From G965200765 sp965200765 (GTDB lineage: Bacteria > Pseudomonadota > Gammaproteobacteria > Arenicellales > JAJDZL01): a DNA stretch of 64,000 bases. The DNA lies in contig OZ241380.1 in NCBI GenBank assembly GCA_965200765.1, positions 2,542,001 through 2,606,000 on the forward strand, read 5' to 3'. The position numbers and the translations under genes were made by a program. A model generated the notes under the pieces. That model did not search any database and was not told the DNA's origin. It saw only the letters and a list, made by a program, of their open reading frames with translations. Below, piece by piece: positions 45,583 to 54,937 of this stretch; position 1 is the stretch's first letter, and each line of letters opens with the position of its first letter.

Positions 45583-47625
45583 CTAAATGTCCTTGCAAAT
45601 TCTCAGTGAATCATAGATCGCGGCATGAATGTTGCGACTGGCAACCGCATCGCCGACTCGAAATAATTGAAACTTCCCGCGATGATTCGAAACTGCAGAC
45701 TGCGGACGATTTTCAGCCAGCGCATCATAATCCGTAATGCCGAGATTCATTGAACGCTCTTTCAGCGAGAAATAGAGTTCGTCGTTGGGCAAAGTTCCAT
45801 GTTCCACAACAATTTGCTGAGCTTCGCGCACAACAGTTGAATGATTGAATTCATTGAAAAACGTTGCCTGAAGTAAGTCGTTATTTGTTTCAATATTCAC
45901 AAGGCGATGATTGACCGTCATGCCGACACCATGTTCGTAGAATGTCTTGAGGTAAATCGGGTAGTTTGTATCGCCTACTTCAAATGCAACAGAACGGTCC
46001 GGCGTGATCAATTCAACCGATGCACCATTGCGCGCCATGTATTCGACGCAAGATACAGCTTGATGCTGGCCGTTGTCGTCGTAGACTATTGCTTTTTTCG
46101 CAATCGCGACCATGCCGGTCAGAATATCCCATGTAGTTACAGTCAGATCCAGACCCGATTCCAGAAATTCCTGATCCGGGCTGCCACCTGTCGCAACAAT
46201 GACTACATCCGGATTTTCTGCCAGAACCAATTCTGCATCTGCATAAATGTTGAATCTCAGATCAACTGAAAGCCGCTGAAGCTGACCGTATCGCCAGTCA
46301 ACAATACCCATGATTTCTCGTCGCCGTTCAACACGCGCAGCAATCAGAATTTGGCCGCCAGGTTGATCTGCTGCTTCAAACAAAACAACCTCATGTCCTC
46401 TTTCGGCGCATACCCTTGCCGCTTCTAGACCCGCGGGACCGGCACCCACAACAACCACTTTTTTCGATTCCGTGGATGGAGATATGTCGTGCGGCATGGT
46501 TTCTTCCCGACCGGTAGCCGGATTGTGCGCGCATAAGGCATCATTTCCTTTGAGTATTCGATCCAGACAGTAGGCAATTCCTACACAAGGCCGAATTTGA
46601 TCTTCCTTGCCTTCTTCAATTTTCCTGGCGATGTGAGGGTCCGCCATGTGCGCACGAGTCATGCCAATCAAGTCTACATACCCGCTGGCGATCGCATGGC
46701 GCGCAGTCGCCACATCGGCGACCCGCGCCGCATGAAAAACTGGCAATTGAAGTTCAGAACGAATTGCCGATGTAAATTCAAGATGAGGACCCGACGGTGA
46801 ACCCATATTCGGAATGACGTGAGACAAACCTTGATCTGTATCTGTATGACCTTTGATGACATTGAAGAAGTCGATCTTGCCACTGTCTGCAAATATTCTT
46901 GCGATTTTCATCCCTTCATCAAAATCAATACTTTCTGGCAATTCATCATCGAACACCATCCTGATTCCAACAATGTAGTCACTGCCGACCTGATTTCGCA
47001 CTTCATCAATGACTTCCAGAGTGAATCGAATACGATTGTCCAGAGATCCGCCGTATTCGTCAGTCCTGCGATTGGTGACAGACGACCAGAAGCCATCCAG
47101 TAAATGTCCGTAGCCAACGATTTCCACACCATCAATATCTCCTTCCAGGCACCGACGCACGGACGCACCATAAGCACGAGCAATTCTGACCATATCCTCG
47201 CGCTCCATAGACTTTGGAAATGATCGATGCGCGGCTTCGCGAACACAAGACGCTGCAATTGTCGGTAGCCAATGCCCGGCATAAGAAGTTGTCCGGCGCC
47301 CCATGTGAGTAATTTGGCACATCAAAACAGCGTTGTGTTTGTGTACCCGTTCGGCAAGCTGCTTGAAATAAGGCACAATCTCGTCGTCGCCCGCATACAG
47401 GTTTCCGAATATTGCCGGACAGTCGCGGTCCACCAATGTCGAACCCCCGAACATGGTCATTCCGATACCGCCTTTGGCCTTTTCTTCATGATAGAGTTGA
47501 TAACGCAGCTTCGGTAAAGCGTCTTCCGCATACGCGGGTACATGGCCCGTACTAATGATTCGATTTCGAATATGAAGATGCTTGAGTTGATACGGCTGAA
47601 GCAGCGGTTCCTGAACTGGGTTCAT
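45583..47625 (-). CDS. N-methylproline demethylase-like FMN/Fe-S/FAD oxidoreductase (paralogue A)
   Basis: 680 residues from ATG 47625, which has AGGAAG eight bases upstream; the frame is open two codons further to a TTG. It is a clear tandem duplicate of the gene at 43353, with the same domains and near-identical blocks (EEKAKGGIGMTMFGGSTLVD, NMGSPSGPHLEFTSA, YDDNGQHQAVSC). Its cluster segment reads CVGIAYC, again without the second cysteine. Divergence between the copies is spread over the whole length, so they may act on different N-methylated substrates. A 187-bp gap without a clear promoter separates it from paralogue B. Confidence 0.87.
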   Translation of the reverse strand: MNPVQEPLLQPYQLKHLHIRNRIISTGHVPAYAEDALPKLRYQLYHEEKAKGGIGMTMFGGSTLVDRDCPAIFGNLYAGDDEIVPYFKQLAERVHKHNAVLMCQITHMGRRTTSYAGHWLPTIAASCVREAAHRSFPKSMEREDMVRIARAYGASVRRCLEGDIDGVEIVGYGHLLDGFWSSVTNRRTDEYGGSLDNRIRFTLEVIDEVRNQVGSDYIVGIRMVFDDELPESIDFDEGMKIARIFADSGKIDFFNVIKGHTDTDQGLSHVIPNMGSPSGPHLEFTSAIRSELQLPVFHAARVADVATARHAIASGYVDLIGMTRAHMADPHIARKIEEGKEDQIRPCVGIAYCLDRILKGNDALCAHNPATGREETMPHDISPSTESKKVVVVGAGPAGLEAARVCAERGHEVVLFEAADQPGGQILIAARVERRREIMGIVDWRYGQLQRLSVDLRFNIYADAELVLAENPDVVIVATGGSPDQEFLESGLDLTVTTWDILTGMVAIAKKAIVYDDNGQHQAVSCVEYMARNGASVELITPDRSVAFEVGDTNYPIYLKTFYEHGVGMTVNHRLVNIETNNDLLQATFFNEFNHSTVVREAQQIVVEHGTLPNDELYFSLKERSMNLGITDYDALAENRPQSAVSNHRGKFQLFRVGDAVASRNIHAAIYDSLRICKDI

Positions 47626-47751
47626 CAGCAAATCTTCCTATAACTGGGAAAACAAAAAAGCTGGTGCAGATTATAAATTCTTGGCAACCGCGCGAATTTT
47701 GTTTTCCATTCACTATTCAAGGTGAAACCGTGGCACACCCTGAATCAATAC

Positions 47752-49101
47752 TTATGGAGAATCCAGTTTGACAGTAATCTCTACGCCGGGTTCACCATCC
47801 GTCGCAAGGTATTTTCCAGCAACAAAGTAAGGCGGTACGGCGGCGAGTTCTTGACCACAGTAGATCAGAGGCAGAAGGATTCTTTCCCACGGAGGAATAC
47901 CATGTTCCTGAAACAAATTTTTCAAAGTTCTGGAATGAGTCCGTCCCGGCAGACGAATTTTTTCACCACCGCTTCTGAAACAAACAGTCACCGACTGTTC
48001 AGTCGCTTTGCGATTTAATCCGTGTCCAACCACAGATTTCGGGGTAAGTGTAATTCCGGGATTCTTGATGGCAAGTGGTGATTGCAAATCCCAGTCGGTT
48101 TGCCATTCCGATGCAGGAACAGTGAATTGCGGAACCAGATAGAGTGTATCCCGGAATCGGTGGATGCAAATTCCGTGCCAAACCATTTCTCCACTGTTCG
48201 TTTTTCCACCAACGACCGTTTCAAGGAAGTTTTTGAGCATGTATCGACCGGGTTCAGGCAGAGAGGCATTTCGAATCCAGTATCGGAACAAATTGATCTG
48301 CCTTTCTTTTGACAGGTTTTGAAGCGGAATCGCATTCAGTTGCACACCTTGAGCAAAACTGCTGGCGGGACTGACAGCACAATCAGACAGATCAATGGCG
48401 CCAAGTTCATCAAGCAGTCTCCGACATGAACTCAGGTTTTCTGCGGATTGCGCAACAGAATAACCCGCGGAAGGCCATCGTCCGGCCAGCGCGGGAACAA
48501 CTTTGTGCCTGATAAAATTACGGTCGAAACGAGTATCCTGATTGGTTGGATCTTCAATGTAAGACAACCGATGCTTGTAGGCGTAACTCAATATGGATTC
48601 CTTGGAAAAAGGAAGCAACGGTCGAACCAGATATCCTTTTCCAAATTTGGAGACTGGCTGAATGGCGGACAATCCGCGAACACCGGCACCGCGCATAAGA
48701 TTCAAAATGAAGGTCTCCGCCTGGTCGCTTTGATGATGCGCAGTCAGCAACGCTTCACCAGACTTGATTTGTTTCTTCATCCATTGGTAACGCTCTTGTC
48801 GAGCAGTTTGTTCATCAACATGTTTTGTCTCCCCGCCCAAACTTAGCTGTTTGCTTTTGAAGGGGACTTCCAGTTGATTGCAAACATCTGCACAATGCTC
48901 GGCCCAATTTTCTGAATCTTCTTGCAATCCATGGTCGCAATGAAGCACCGCTACTGGAAATGCTTTTGAACTGACGATGGCGTGAAGCAATACAGTCGAA
49001 TCTACGCCTCCGCTATAGGCGATATGCAGTTGCGTTGATCGCGATAATGGCAATCGTTCCTGCATCCATTGAACCAAGGCCTTTCCAGTCAGTCTTTGCA
49101 T
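47752..49101 (-). CDS. tilS: tRNA(Ile)-lysidine synthase
   Basis: 449 residues from ATG 49101 (an open TTG at 49131 would add 10). N-type ATP pyrophosphatase motif AYSGGVDSTVLLHA at about residue 28-41, LHCDHGLQ, ARQERYQWM, LLTAHHQSDQAETFILNLMRGAGVRGLS, and IEDPTNQDTRFDRNFIRHKVVP. It converts the wobble cytidine of a minor isoleucine tRNA to lysidine so that AUA is read as Ile. The C-terminal domain with FRSGGEKIRLPGR is also present. It is an essential gene and stands alone here. Confidence 0.95.
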   Translation of the reverse strand: MQRLTGKALVQWMQERLPLSRSTQLHIAYSGGVDSTVLLHAIVSSKAFPVAVLHCDHGLQEDSENWAEHCADVCNQLEVPFKSKQLSLGGETKHVDEQTARQERYQWMKKQIKSGEALLTAHHQSDQAETFILNLMRGAGVRGLSAIQPVSKFGKGYLVRPLLPFSKESILSYAYKHRLSYIEDPTNQDTRFDRNFIRHKVVPALAGRWPSAGYSVAQSAENLSSCRRLLDELGAIDLSDCAVSPASSFAQGVQLNAIPLQNLSKERQINLFRYWIRNASLPEPGRYMLKNFLETVVGGKTNSGEMVWHGICIHRFRDTLYLVPQFTVPASEWQTDWDLQSPLAIKNPGITLTPKSVVGHGLNRKATEQSVTVCFRSGGEKIRLPGRTHSRTLKNLFQEHGIPPWERILLPLIYCGQELAAVPPYFVAGKYLATDGEPGVEITVKLDSP

Positions 49102-49301
49102 GATGCAGTCTCGTAGATACCTGCCCGCCAAATCCGGGGTAGCAAGTCCCTTCTCTCAAAGGTGATCCAAAATTGAGAATATCGCAGGCGAGAGCAAACT
49201 AATTCTCATCTACGGCAAATTGTTCGAATGAATCGAATGGTGATTTCATTCTGGTCATGCTCCGGCACTTGTCGGTTGATACTGCCGGTTGCACTGCGAA
49301 A

Positions 49302-50432
49302 CTACCAGCCAATCAGTGCGCGCAACATGAGCCTCAGGTTTGTATCGCTGGTATTGTTGCCGATGTATCTTTGAATTTTTTCACCCTCGAAACCGAGCTG
49401 AAAAGCCGGCCCCACGGTAATACGAGTACCCAACCGATAGTTCTGTTTATTTTCGGATGTGCCAACACCAAAGTAAGGCGTAACCAACCCCTGCCAGCTT
49501 CTGATGCCGTAGGCAACTTCGGTATCCACGCGAGTCGTGAGATTGGCCCGGTCAATGTGAAAAATTGTACCTTGATCCCAGAGCGAGTTGGTAGTGCCGT
49601 AGTTGTGTCCATGATCAACCTTTACGTTGTAAGACAAGCCGCGGCCGTTTGCATCCGGCAATCGCCCTACAGAAAGCCCGACCGCTTCTCTTCTGGTGTC
49701 GTTGTCGTGCCACAGCAACAATCGGGCCGACGTTGTAATTTTCAAGCCCAGGTTCATGTTGGTGAAGCTCATTTGACTTTCCATCTCTGTTCCGAACTCG
49801 GTTTCATTCCCGTTTCTGCCCCAACGCATGCCAAACTCAAGCGATGGTTCTACCAAATGCCCTGAATTCAATCGAAACGCTTGTCTTCCTTCCAGGGAAA
49901 GCCGCGCATCCTTGCGATTCAATTCAAATTCAGAACGCGAGTCACCGGTTGCTGTCAGGATTCGAGATTCCCAAGCCTCGCCTTTCAAATGAAGCGTCGT
50001 CCATTCGTCATTCGTGCGGGTTGAATAGAATCTGTACTTTCCACCTGCCAGTCCGAATGTCAAAATACTGCTCGATTTACTCCTGAACCTGGCGGTATCA
50101 CCCAAATGAATCCGACCTTTACCGGAATAGCCTGCGGTCCACAAGCTGAGCCGTTCTGATGGATTCCACTGTAACTGATAAAGATTGTCAGAGACCTGAG
50201 GGGACAAGTCCAATCTGAAGTCTGGTACTGCATGACCGGCATCACTCAAGTACTTGGACCAATCAACTTGCCGGCTGAATGCAGAGGTCGCCTGACTGGA
50301 CAGAAAGTTCGCCGGGACCAAAACACCGACGCCATCGGTTGAGGCTAGTGCGCGCGTGGAAACCGCCAGCGCGGCTACCAATAGAATCAGAAAGATTCGT
50401 TGCAGCTTGATCAATCCAGGTCGGTTATCCAT
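49302..50432 (-). CDS. Autotransporter-type outer-membrane barrel without a passenger
   Basis: 376 residues. Signal peptide (hydrophobic about 14-28, cleavage after ALA), then ~60 residues of linker, then a beta-barrel with alternating hydrophobic strands and a terminal tryptophan. Blocks such as LHLKGEAW, MRWGRNGNETEFGTEME and TPYFGVGTSENKQNYRLGTRI match the barrel of the giant autotransporter at 12333. It has essentially no passenger. It may be a stand-alone porin-like protein, a translocator acting on another protein, or a remnant of a larger adhesin. Confidence 0.8.
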   Translation of the reverse strand: MDNRPGLIKLQRIFLILLVAALAVSTRALASTDGVGVLVPANFLSSQATSAFSRQVDWSKYLSDAGHAVPDFRLDLSPQVSDNLYQLQWNPSERLSLWTAGYSGKGRIHLGDTARFRSKSSSILTFGLAGGKYRFYSTRTNDEWTTLHLKGEAWESRILTATGDSRSEFELNRKDARLSLEGRQAFRLNSGHLVEPSLEFGMRWGRNGNETEFGTEMESQMSFTNMNLGLKITTSARLLLWHDNDTRREAVGLSVGRLPDANGRGLSYNVKVDHGHNYGTTNSLWDQGTIFHIDRANLTTRVDTEVAYGIRSWQGLVTPYFGVGTSENKQNYRLGTRITVGPAFQLGFEGEKIQRYIGNNTSDTNLRLMLRALIGW

Positions 50433-51127
50433 ACCAATCGCCTCTGCGAGTGAAAATCATCCAGTTGAAAAAATTGATTGAACTCATAAACTTCACTTGC
50501 CAATTATAATTGTTCAGCATGATTTCTTGATTGGATATATAATTAAAATTAATTTAGGTTATCAATTTCATACTGAAATTACACCCGACAAAGCAACAAT
50601 GAATATTCAAAGCAAAGTCCGATTGAGGCGACTTTGCTCAAAGAGACAGAATGGAGGGGCGCTGGGCTGACTGACGTATGTCTGATTCATTCCCGGAATC
50701 ACTTCACTCTACAAGCTCTGGCGTAGTGAGAGAGCATCGCTACCTGCCGATTCCAATCGCCAAAATCAAAAGTGCGCGTTTGCTCAGGTCAGTTGATTGT
50801 ACTGATCGAGTGGAATGCAGTCGTTATTGATACAACACCCGAAGCAGACGTTTTTTCGAACATAGAAGTCTTGCCATTTGATTCCTGCTTCAGGGTCGAA
50901 ATTCTTTCATGGCGATAACCAATCAATCGAATGTTCCTGTTTACCATTCATGTTGTTTTGTAAAGTTCAAAACAATTGGCATGCAGGACTGTTTGCGCGA
51001 ATGCTCATACCGTACCAAGAATATGTCCCCAGGGATGGTTGTGACCTGACAGGATCTTCGTGGTCGGTATTCTGCTTGACTAAACTCTAAACTATTGATT
51101 TTGAATACATTATAAGTGGATTAGTGA
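50433..51127. other. 695-bp intergenic region between divergent genes
   Basis: No convincing gene. An AT-rich part near 50520-50560 may hold promoters. AGCAAAGTC (50611-50619) and GACTTTGCT (50630-50638) form a perfect 9-bp hairpin. At about 50730-50815 the plus strand has GAGAGAGC, TGCCGA, TCGCCAA and GCTCAGG in an order reminiscent of a glycine riboswitch aptamer, which would suit the downstream dimethylglycine/sarcosine dehydrogenase; the match is weak and the distance to the start is about 310 bases. Confidence 0.3.
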
Positions 51128-53536
51128 ATGAAAAAGACTGCTAATGTTTTAATCATTGGTGGTGGAGTAGCGGGTTGCAGCGTTGCTTACCACTTGGCAA
51201 AAAGGGGATGCAAGGATGTTTTGCTTCTAGAGCGTTCCGAGTTAACTTCAGGGTCAACTTGGCATGCCGCTGGCAATACCCATGTATTGCAGGACAATCC
51301 AAATATTTCCCAGTTGCACTACTATACGATTACCCTTTATCCCCATCTGGAAGAGGAAACCGGCCAGTCATGCGGAATTCGCAAGGTGGGCGGACTCTAT
51401 CTGGCATCTACACCGGAACGGTGGGATCAAATCCGATTTCAGTTGTCGAAATCAAAGTACCTCGGGCTTGATTTTGTTCGATTGACCTTGGACGAAGTCC
51501 ATGATCGGGTGCCGTTGCTGAATCTGGATGGAGTCTATGGTGCCATGTTCGAACCCAACGAAGCCCATGTTGACCCCAGCGGTGTTACCAATGCTTACGC
51601 TGCCGGTGCCAGAAAGCATGGTGCAAAAATTCAACGACAGTCACCTGTTGTTGCAACAACGCAACGCCCGGACGGCGGTTGGACTGTCAAAACTGACAAA
51701 GACACTTATGAAGTTGAGACTATAGTCGCTTGCGCCGGCCTGTGGGCAAGGGAAGTTGGTCGGCTTGCAGGACTCGAGTTGCCATTGATTCCGTTTGAGC
51801 ATCAGTACTTTGTGACTGACACGATTCCGGAAATTGCCGCGCTCGAGCATGAAATGCCGCTGATCCACGACAATGACGGTGAATACTATTTGCGTCAGGA
51901 GGGAAGAGGACTACTGGTTGGTGCCTACGAGGAAGATGGTCGCCACTGGGCCGTCAATGGCACACCGCAAGACTTTGGACACGATTTGTTGCCCGATGAT
52001 CTGGACCGAATTGTTGAAAATGTGGCACGAGCCATGCACCGCATGCCATGTCTGGAAACAGCAGGAATCAAACGAGTCATCAATGGCCCCATGATCATGA
52101 CACCAGACATTCGCCCCTTGTTTGGTCCTGTTCCGGAATTGCTGAACTATTTCACGATCAGCGGACTGATTCCGGGGTTCAGTCTTGGCGGTGGACTTGG
52201 AAAAATGATGGCCGAGTGGATCCTGGACGGACAACCGAGTCTAGATTTGTCATTTATTGATGTCGCTCGTTTTGGGGATTGGGTAACTAAAGATTACCTG
52301 ATGGCAACAACTGCCGAGAACTACAGTAGCCGATTTCGAATTGTGTTTCCGTATGAAGAACGGCCAGCAGGACGACCGATCAAAACACGTCCAGTGTACG
52401 AAGCCCAGAAACGAAGCGGAGCCGGATTCGGCTTGCAATCGGGTTGGGAAGTACCGCTGTGGTTTTCCAGAGGCGCACCCGCAATTGAAACCTATTCATT
52501 TCGCCGGGCGGAGTCGTTTGGTCCGGTGGGCAAGAACTGTAGAGAATTGCGCTCTGGAGTCGGATTGCTGGATACTTCCGCATATGCCAAGTATATCGTT
52601 GAAGGACCCAATGCTGCAGAATGGTTGAACACGCTGTCCACCAACAACATTCCGCAGGTGGGACGCATGGCACTGGCACCCATGGTGCACAGCCAGGGTG
52701 GAGTCGTTGCAGATTTCACAATTGCCCGACTGGATGAGCAAAAGTTCCTGCTGATCGGTGCCGGTGCAGCAAAACAGGTGCATTGGAGAAGGTTTAATAC
52801 TTATCGGCATGGCAACGGAGTCAAGATCACCGACAAAATGGAAGATTGGGTGGGAATGTCGATTTCCGGACCCATTTCCAGAGCCCTCATGCAGGAAATC
52901 ACCGGGGAAGACTTGTCACCGAAGACTACTCCTTTCATGAGTGTCAAGCGAATCAACTTTCTTGGTGCTGATGCCTGGTTGCTTCGGGTGTCATTTACCG
53001 GCGAGCTTGGCTATGAACTTTATTTTGAAGAAAAGCACCAACTTGAGGTGTATGAAAAACTGATGGAAACAGGTCGTCCCTACAATCTGGTTCAAGTCGG
53101 CGCACGCGCCCTGTTGAGTTTACGGTCAGAAAAAGGTTATGGCAGCTGGGGCCGAGAATACATACCCGAGTTCAATCCGTTTGAATCGGGCATGGGACGC
53201 TTCGTCAAACTGGATAAAGAAAACTTCGTCGGCCGGGATGCTCTGGTTGAAGCAAAGCAACAGGCGCTGAGCAGGGAATTGGCCTGTTTTGTTGTTGAGG
53301 TTGCCGATGCAGATGCAGTTGGCGGCGAACCGATACTTTGTGGCGGCAAAGTGGTTGGAAGAGTTACTTCCGGTTGCTTTGGACATACGATTGAAAAAAG
53401 CCTTGCACTAGGCTATGTTACAACCGAGGTTTGCAAAGAGGAGCATTATACGATTGAAGTCATCGGTGATCCGAGACCGGCGACGCGGATGCATAAAGCA
53501 CCATTCGACCCTGATGGAAAGCGATTGCGCATCTGA
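51128..53536 (+). CDS. Dimethylglycine/sarcosine dehydrogenase-like flavoprotein
   Basis: 802 residues. N-terminal DAO domain (IIGGGVAGCSVAYHLAKRG, then LTSGSTWHAAGNTH, where the histidine is the position of covalent FAD attachment in the mammalian enzymes), an FAO middle domain, and a C-terminal aminomethyltransferase (GCV_T) domain with a folate site (LSTNNIPQVGRMALAPMVHSQGGV, GELGYELYFEEKH, ALLSLRSEKGYGSWGREYIPEFNPFE). It oxidises N-methylglycines and passes the methyl unit to tetrahydrofolate. It fits the other N-methyl-oxidising enzymes at 42-48 kb as a glycine-betaine type degradation step. Confidence 0.9.
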   Translation: MKKTANVLIIGGGVAGCSVAYHLAKRGCKDVLLLERSELTSGSTWHAAGNTHVLQDNPNISQLHYYTITLYPHLEEETGQSCGIRKVGGLYLASTPERWDQIRFQLSKSKYLGLDFVRLTLDEVHDRVPLLNLDGVYGAMFEPNEAHVDPSGVTNAYAAGARKHGAKIQRQSPVVATTQRPDGGWTVKTDKDTYEVETIVACAGLWAREVGRLAGLELPLIPFEHQYFVTDTIPEIAALEHEMPLIHDNDGEYYLRQEGRGLLVGAYEEDGRHWAVNGTPQDFGHDLLPDDLDRIVENVARAMHRMPCLETAGIKRVINGPMIMTPDIRPLFGPVPELLNYFTISGLIPGFSLGGGLGKMMAEWILDGQPSLDLSFIDVARFGDWVTKDYLMATTAENYSSRFRIVFPYEERPAGRPIKTRPVYEAQKRSGAGFGLQSGWEVPLWFSRGAPAIETYSFRRAESFGPVGKNCRELRSGVGLLDTSAYAKYIVEGPNAAEWLNTLSTNNIPQVGRMALAPMVHSQGGVVADFTIARLDEQKFLLIGAGAAKQVHWRRFNTYRHGNGVKITDKMEDWVGMSISGPISRALMQEITGEDLSPKTTPFMSVKRINFLGADAWLLRVSFTGELGYELYFEEKHQLEVYEKLMETGRPYNLVQVGARALLSLRSEKGYGSWGREYIPEFNPFESGMGRFVKLDKENFVGRDALVEAKQQALSRELACFVVEVADADAVGGEPILCGGKVVGRVTSGCFGHTIEKSLALGYVTTEVCKEEHYTIEVIGDPRPATRMHKAPFDPDGKRLRI

Positions 53537-53842
53537 CTGCCAAGTAATTATTAACGAGCAAAAGGAAAACGAATCGCCACCCAGTGTCATCCTGAAACGA
53601 ATTCACTAACCCGCGTCAACGGGTATTCACTCAGGGTTTGATATCTGAGTAATCCTGGAGGTGTTTATCGTTTTGACGCGCAAACGAAGCAGCAACTTGT
53701 TCACCATTGAAATGACAGTACAGTCATTTTCCTGAATTTGCTGTAATTGTGAACCTGTATTGTTTCATTCGATTTTGGAGGTGTGCAACTCAATGCAGGG
53801 GATAATGACACTCAATGTTTTGACCGGAAAAGAGGAATAAAG
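53537..53842. other. Intergenic region with two small hairpins
   Basis: 306 bp. CCCG-CGTCAA-CGGG (about 53612-53625) and ACTCAG-GGTTTGATAT-CTGAGT (about 53630-53651) are adjacent hairpins after the dehydrogenase gene, without a T-run. The region then turns AT-rich before the small membrane protein. Nothing else was recognised. Confidence 0.35.
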
Positions 53843-54190
53843 ATGGATGTACGCACTTTGAGCGCACCTTTATACCAGGTAAAAGGATGGCTCAAATTTG
53901 TTGGAGTCATGTTGTTCATTGACGGTGCCATGCTCGCAGTTACTGGCGTTGGAATTGTGATTGCCTGGATCCCCATATGGCTGGGAGTTTTATGCTTTCA
54001 GGTTGCCAATGCAATAGAAAAAGCAAATCATTCTGACAACGCCGAGTCAATGATGAGATCCTTGTCGAAAATCGCAACCATGATTACGATCGTTGGTATT
54101 GTAAACATTGTTTTCCTTGTTCTGTTTCTGTTTCTGCTCGCTTTTTTTGGTGGATTGGCAGGCATGTTTGCCTACATGGAAACGATATAG
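53843..54190 (+). CDS. Small membrane protein (DUF5362-like)
   Basis: 115 residues from ATG 53843, chosen because AGAGGAATAAAG stands directly before it; the open frame extends 20 codons upstream without a ribosome binding site. Two or three hydrophobic segments (about 18-50 and 78-108) with a short charged loop containing EKANHSDNAESMMRSLSK between them. The sequence resembles DUF5362 proteins, whose function is unknown. It stands alone. Confidence 0.7.
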   Translation: MDVRTLSAPLYQVKGWLKFVGVMLFIDGAMLAVTGVGIVIAWIPIWLGVLCFQVANAIEKANHSDNAESMMRSLSKIATMITIVGIVNIVFLVLFLFLLAFFGGLAGMFAYMETI

Positions 54191-54347
54191 ACTATGGTTT
54201 GTACGGGTTCATCTTTGCAAATTCACGGTCTGAATCAGCAATTCAAATCTAAAATAGTGCCGTCGAACTTGTGGTTGATGAGACTCCACTGAAACACAAT
54301 TTTTCAACGATGAAGTTTTCCATAATGCCAGCAGAGGAGCAACTGAG

Positions 54348-54929
54348 ATGAATGCACCGAGTCCAAGCCGATATCCTGTACCCGACATCAACGAGATGCC
54401 CGACGACATCAGGGAAAGAATTTTGGCCGTTCAGGAAAAAGCCGGTTTCGTTCCCAACGTGTTTCTTGCTTTGGCACATAGGCCTGATGAGTTTCGTGCA
54501 TTCTTTGCCTATCACGATGCGTTGATGGAAAAACGTGACAGCGGCTTGACCAAAGCGGACCGGGAAATGATTGTGGTGACGACTTCCGGTGACAACAACT
54601 GTCAATATTGTGTTGTTGCCCACGGTGCCATCCTGCGCATTCGTGCCAAGCACCCACTGGTAGCTGACCAGGTTGCAGTTAACTACCGCAAGGCAAATAT
54701 TACAAAAAAGCAGACTGCCATGCTTGACTTCGCCTTGAAAGTATCCAACGATTCCAAGTCCATTGACGACAAAGACTTCGCTCGACTGCGCGAGTTTGGA
54801 TTCAGTGATGAAGACATCTGGGACATTGCCGGTATTTCAGCATTTTTCGGGCTGAGCAATCGCATGGCGAATTTTCTTGACATGCCACCAAATCCCGAGT
54901 TTTACAACATGGCACGAGAATTTGACTAA
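54348..54929 (+). CDS. Peroxidase-related AhpD/CMD-family protein
   Basis: 193 residues. The AhpD-like motif is C85-Q-Y-C88-x3-H92 (NNCQYCVVAHG), preceded by LTKADREMIVVTTSGDN, as in the uncharacterised peroxidase-related family (TIGR01926 type). The two cysteines and histidine would form a redox-active site against peroxides. GAGGAGCAAC stands about 10 bases before the ATG. It converges with lysA, 8 bp apart. Confidence 0.87.
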   Translation: MNAPSPSRYPVPDINEMPDDIRERILAVQEKAGFVPNVFLALAHRPDEFRAFFAYHDALMEKRDSGLTKADREMIVVTTSGDNNCQYCVVAHGAILRIRAKHPLVADQVAVNYRKANITKKQTAMLDFALKVSNDSKSIDDKDFARLREFGFSDEDIWDIAGISAFFGLSNRMANFLDMPPNPEFYNMAREFD

Positions 54930-54937
54930 TTCAAATT

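Noticed and set aside
50878..51090. 70-codon plus-strand frame before the dehydrogenase gene
   Set aside because: No ribosome binding site, no recognisable motif, composition like non-coding DNA.
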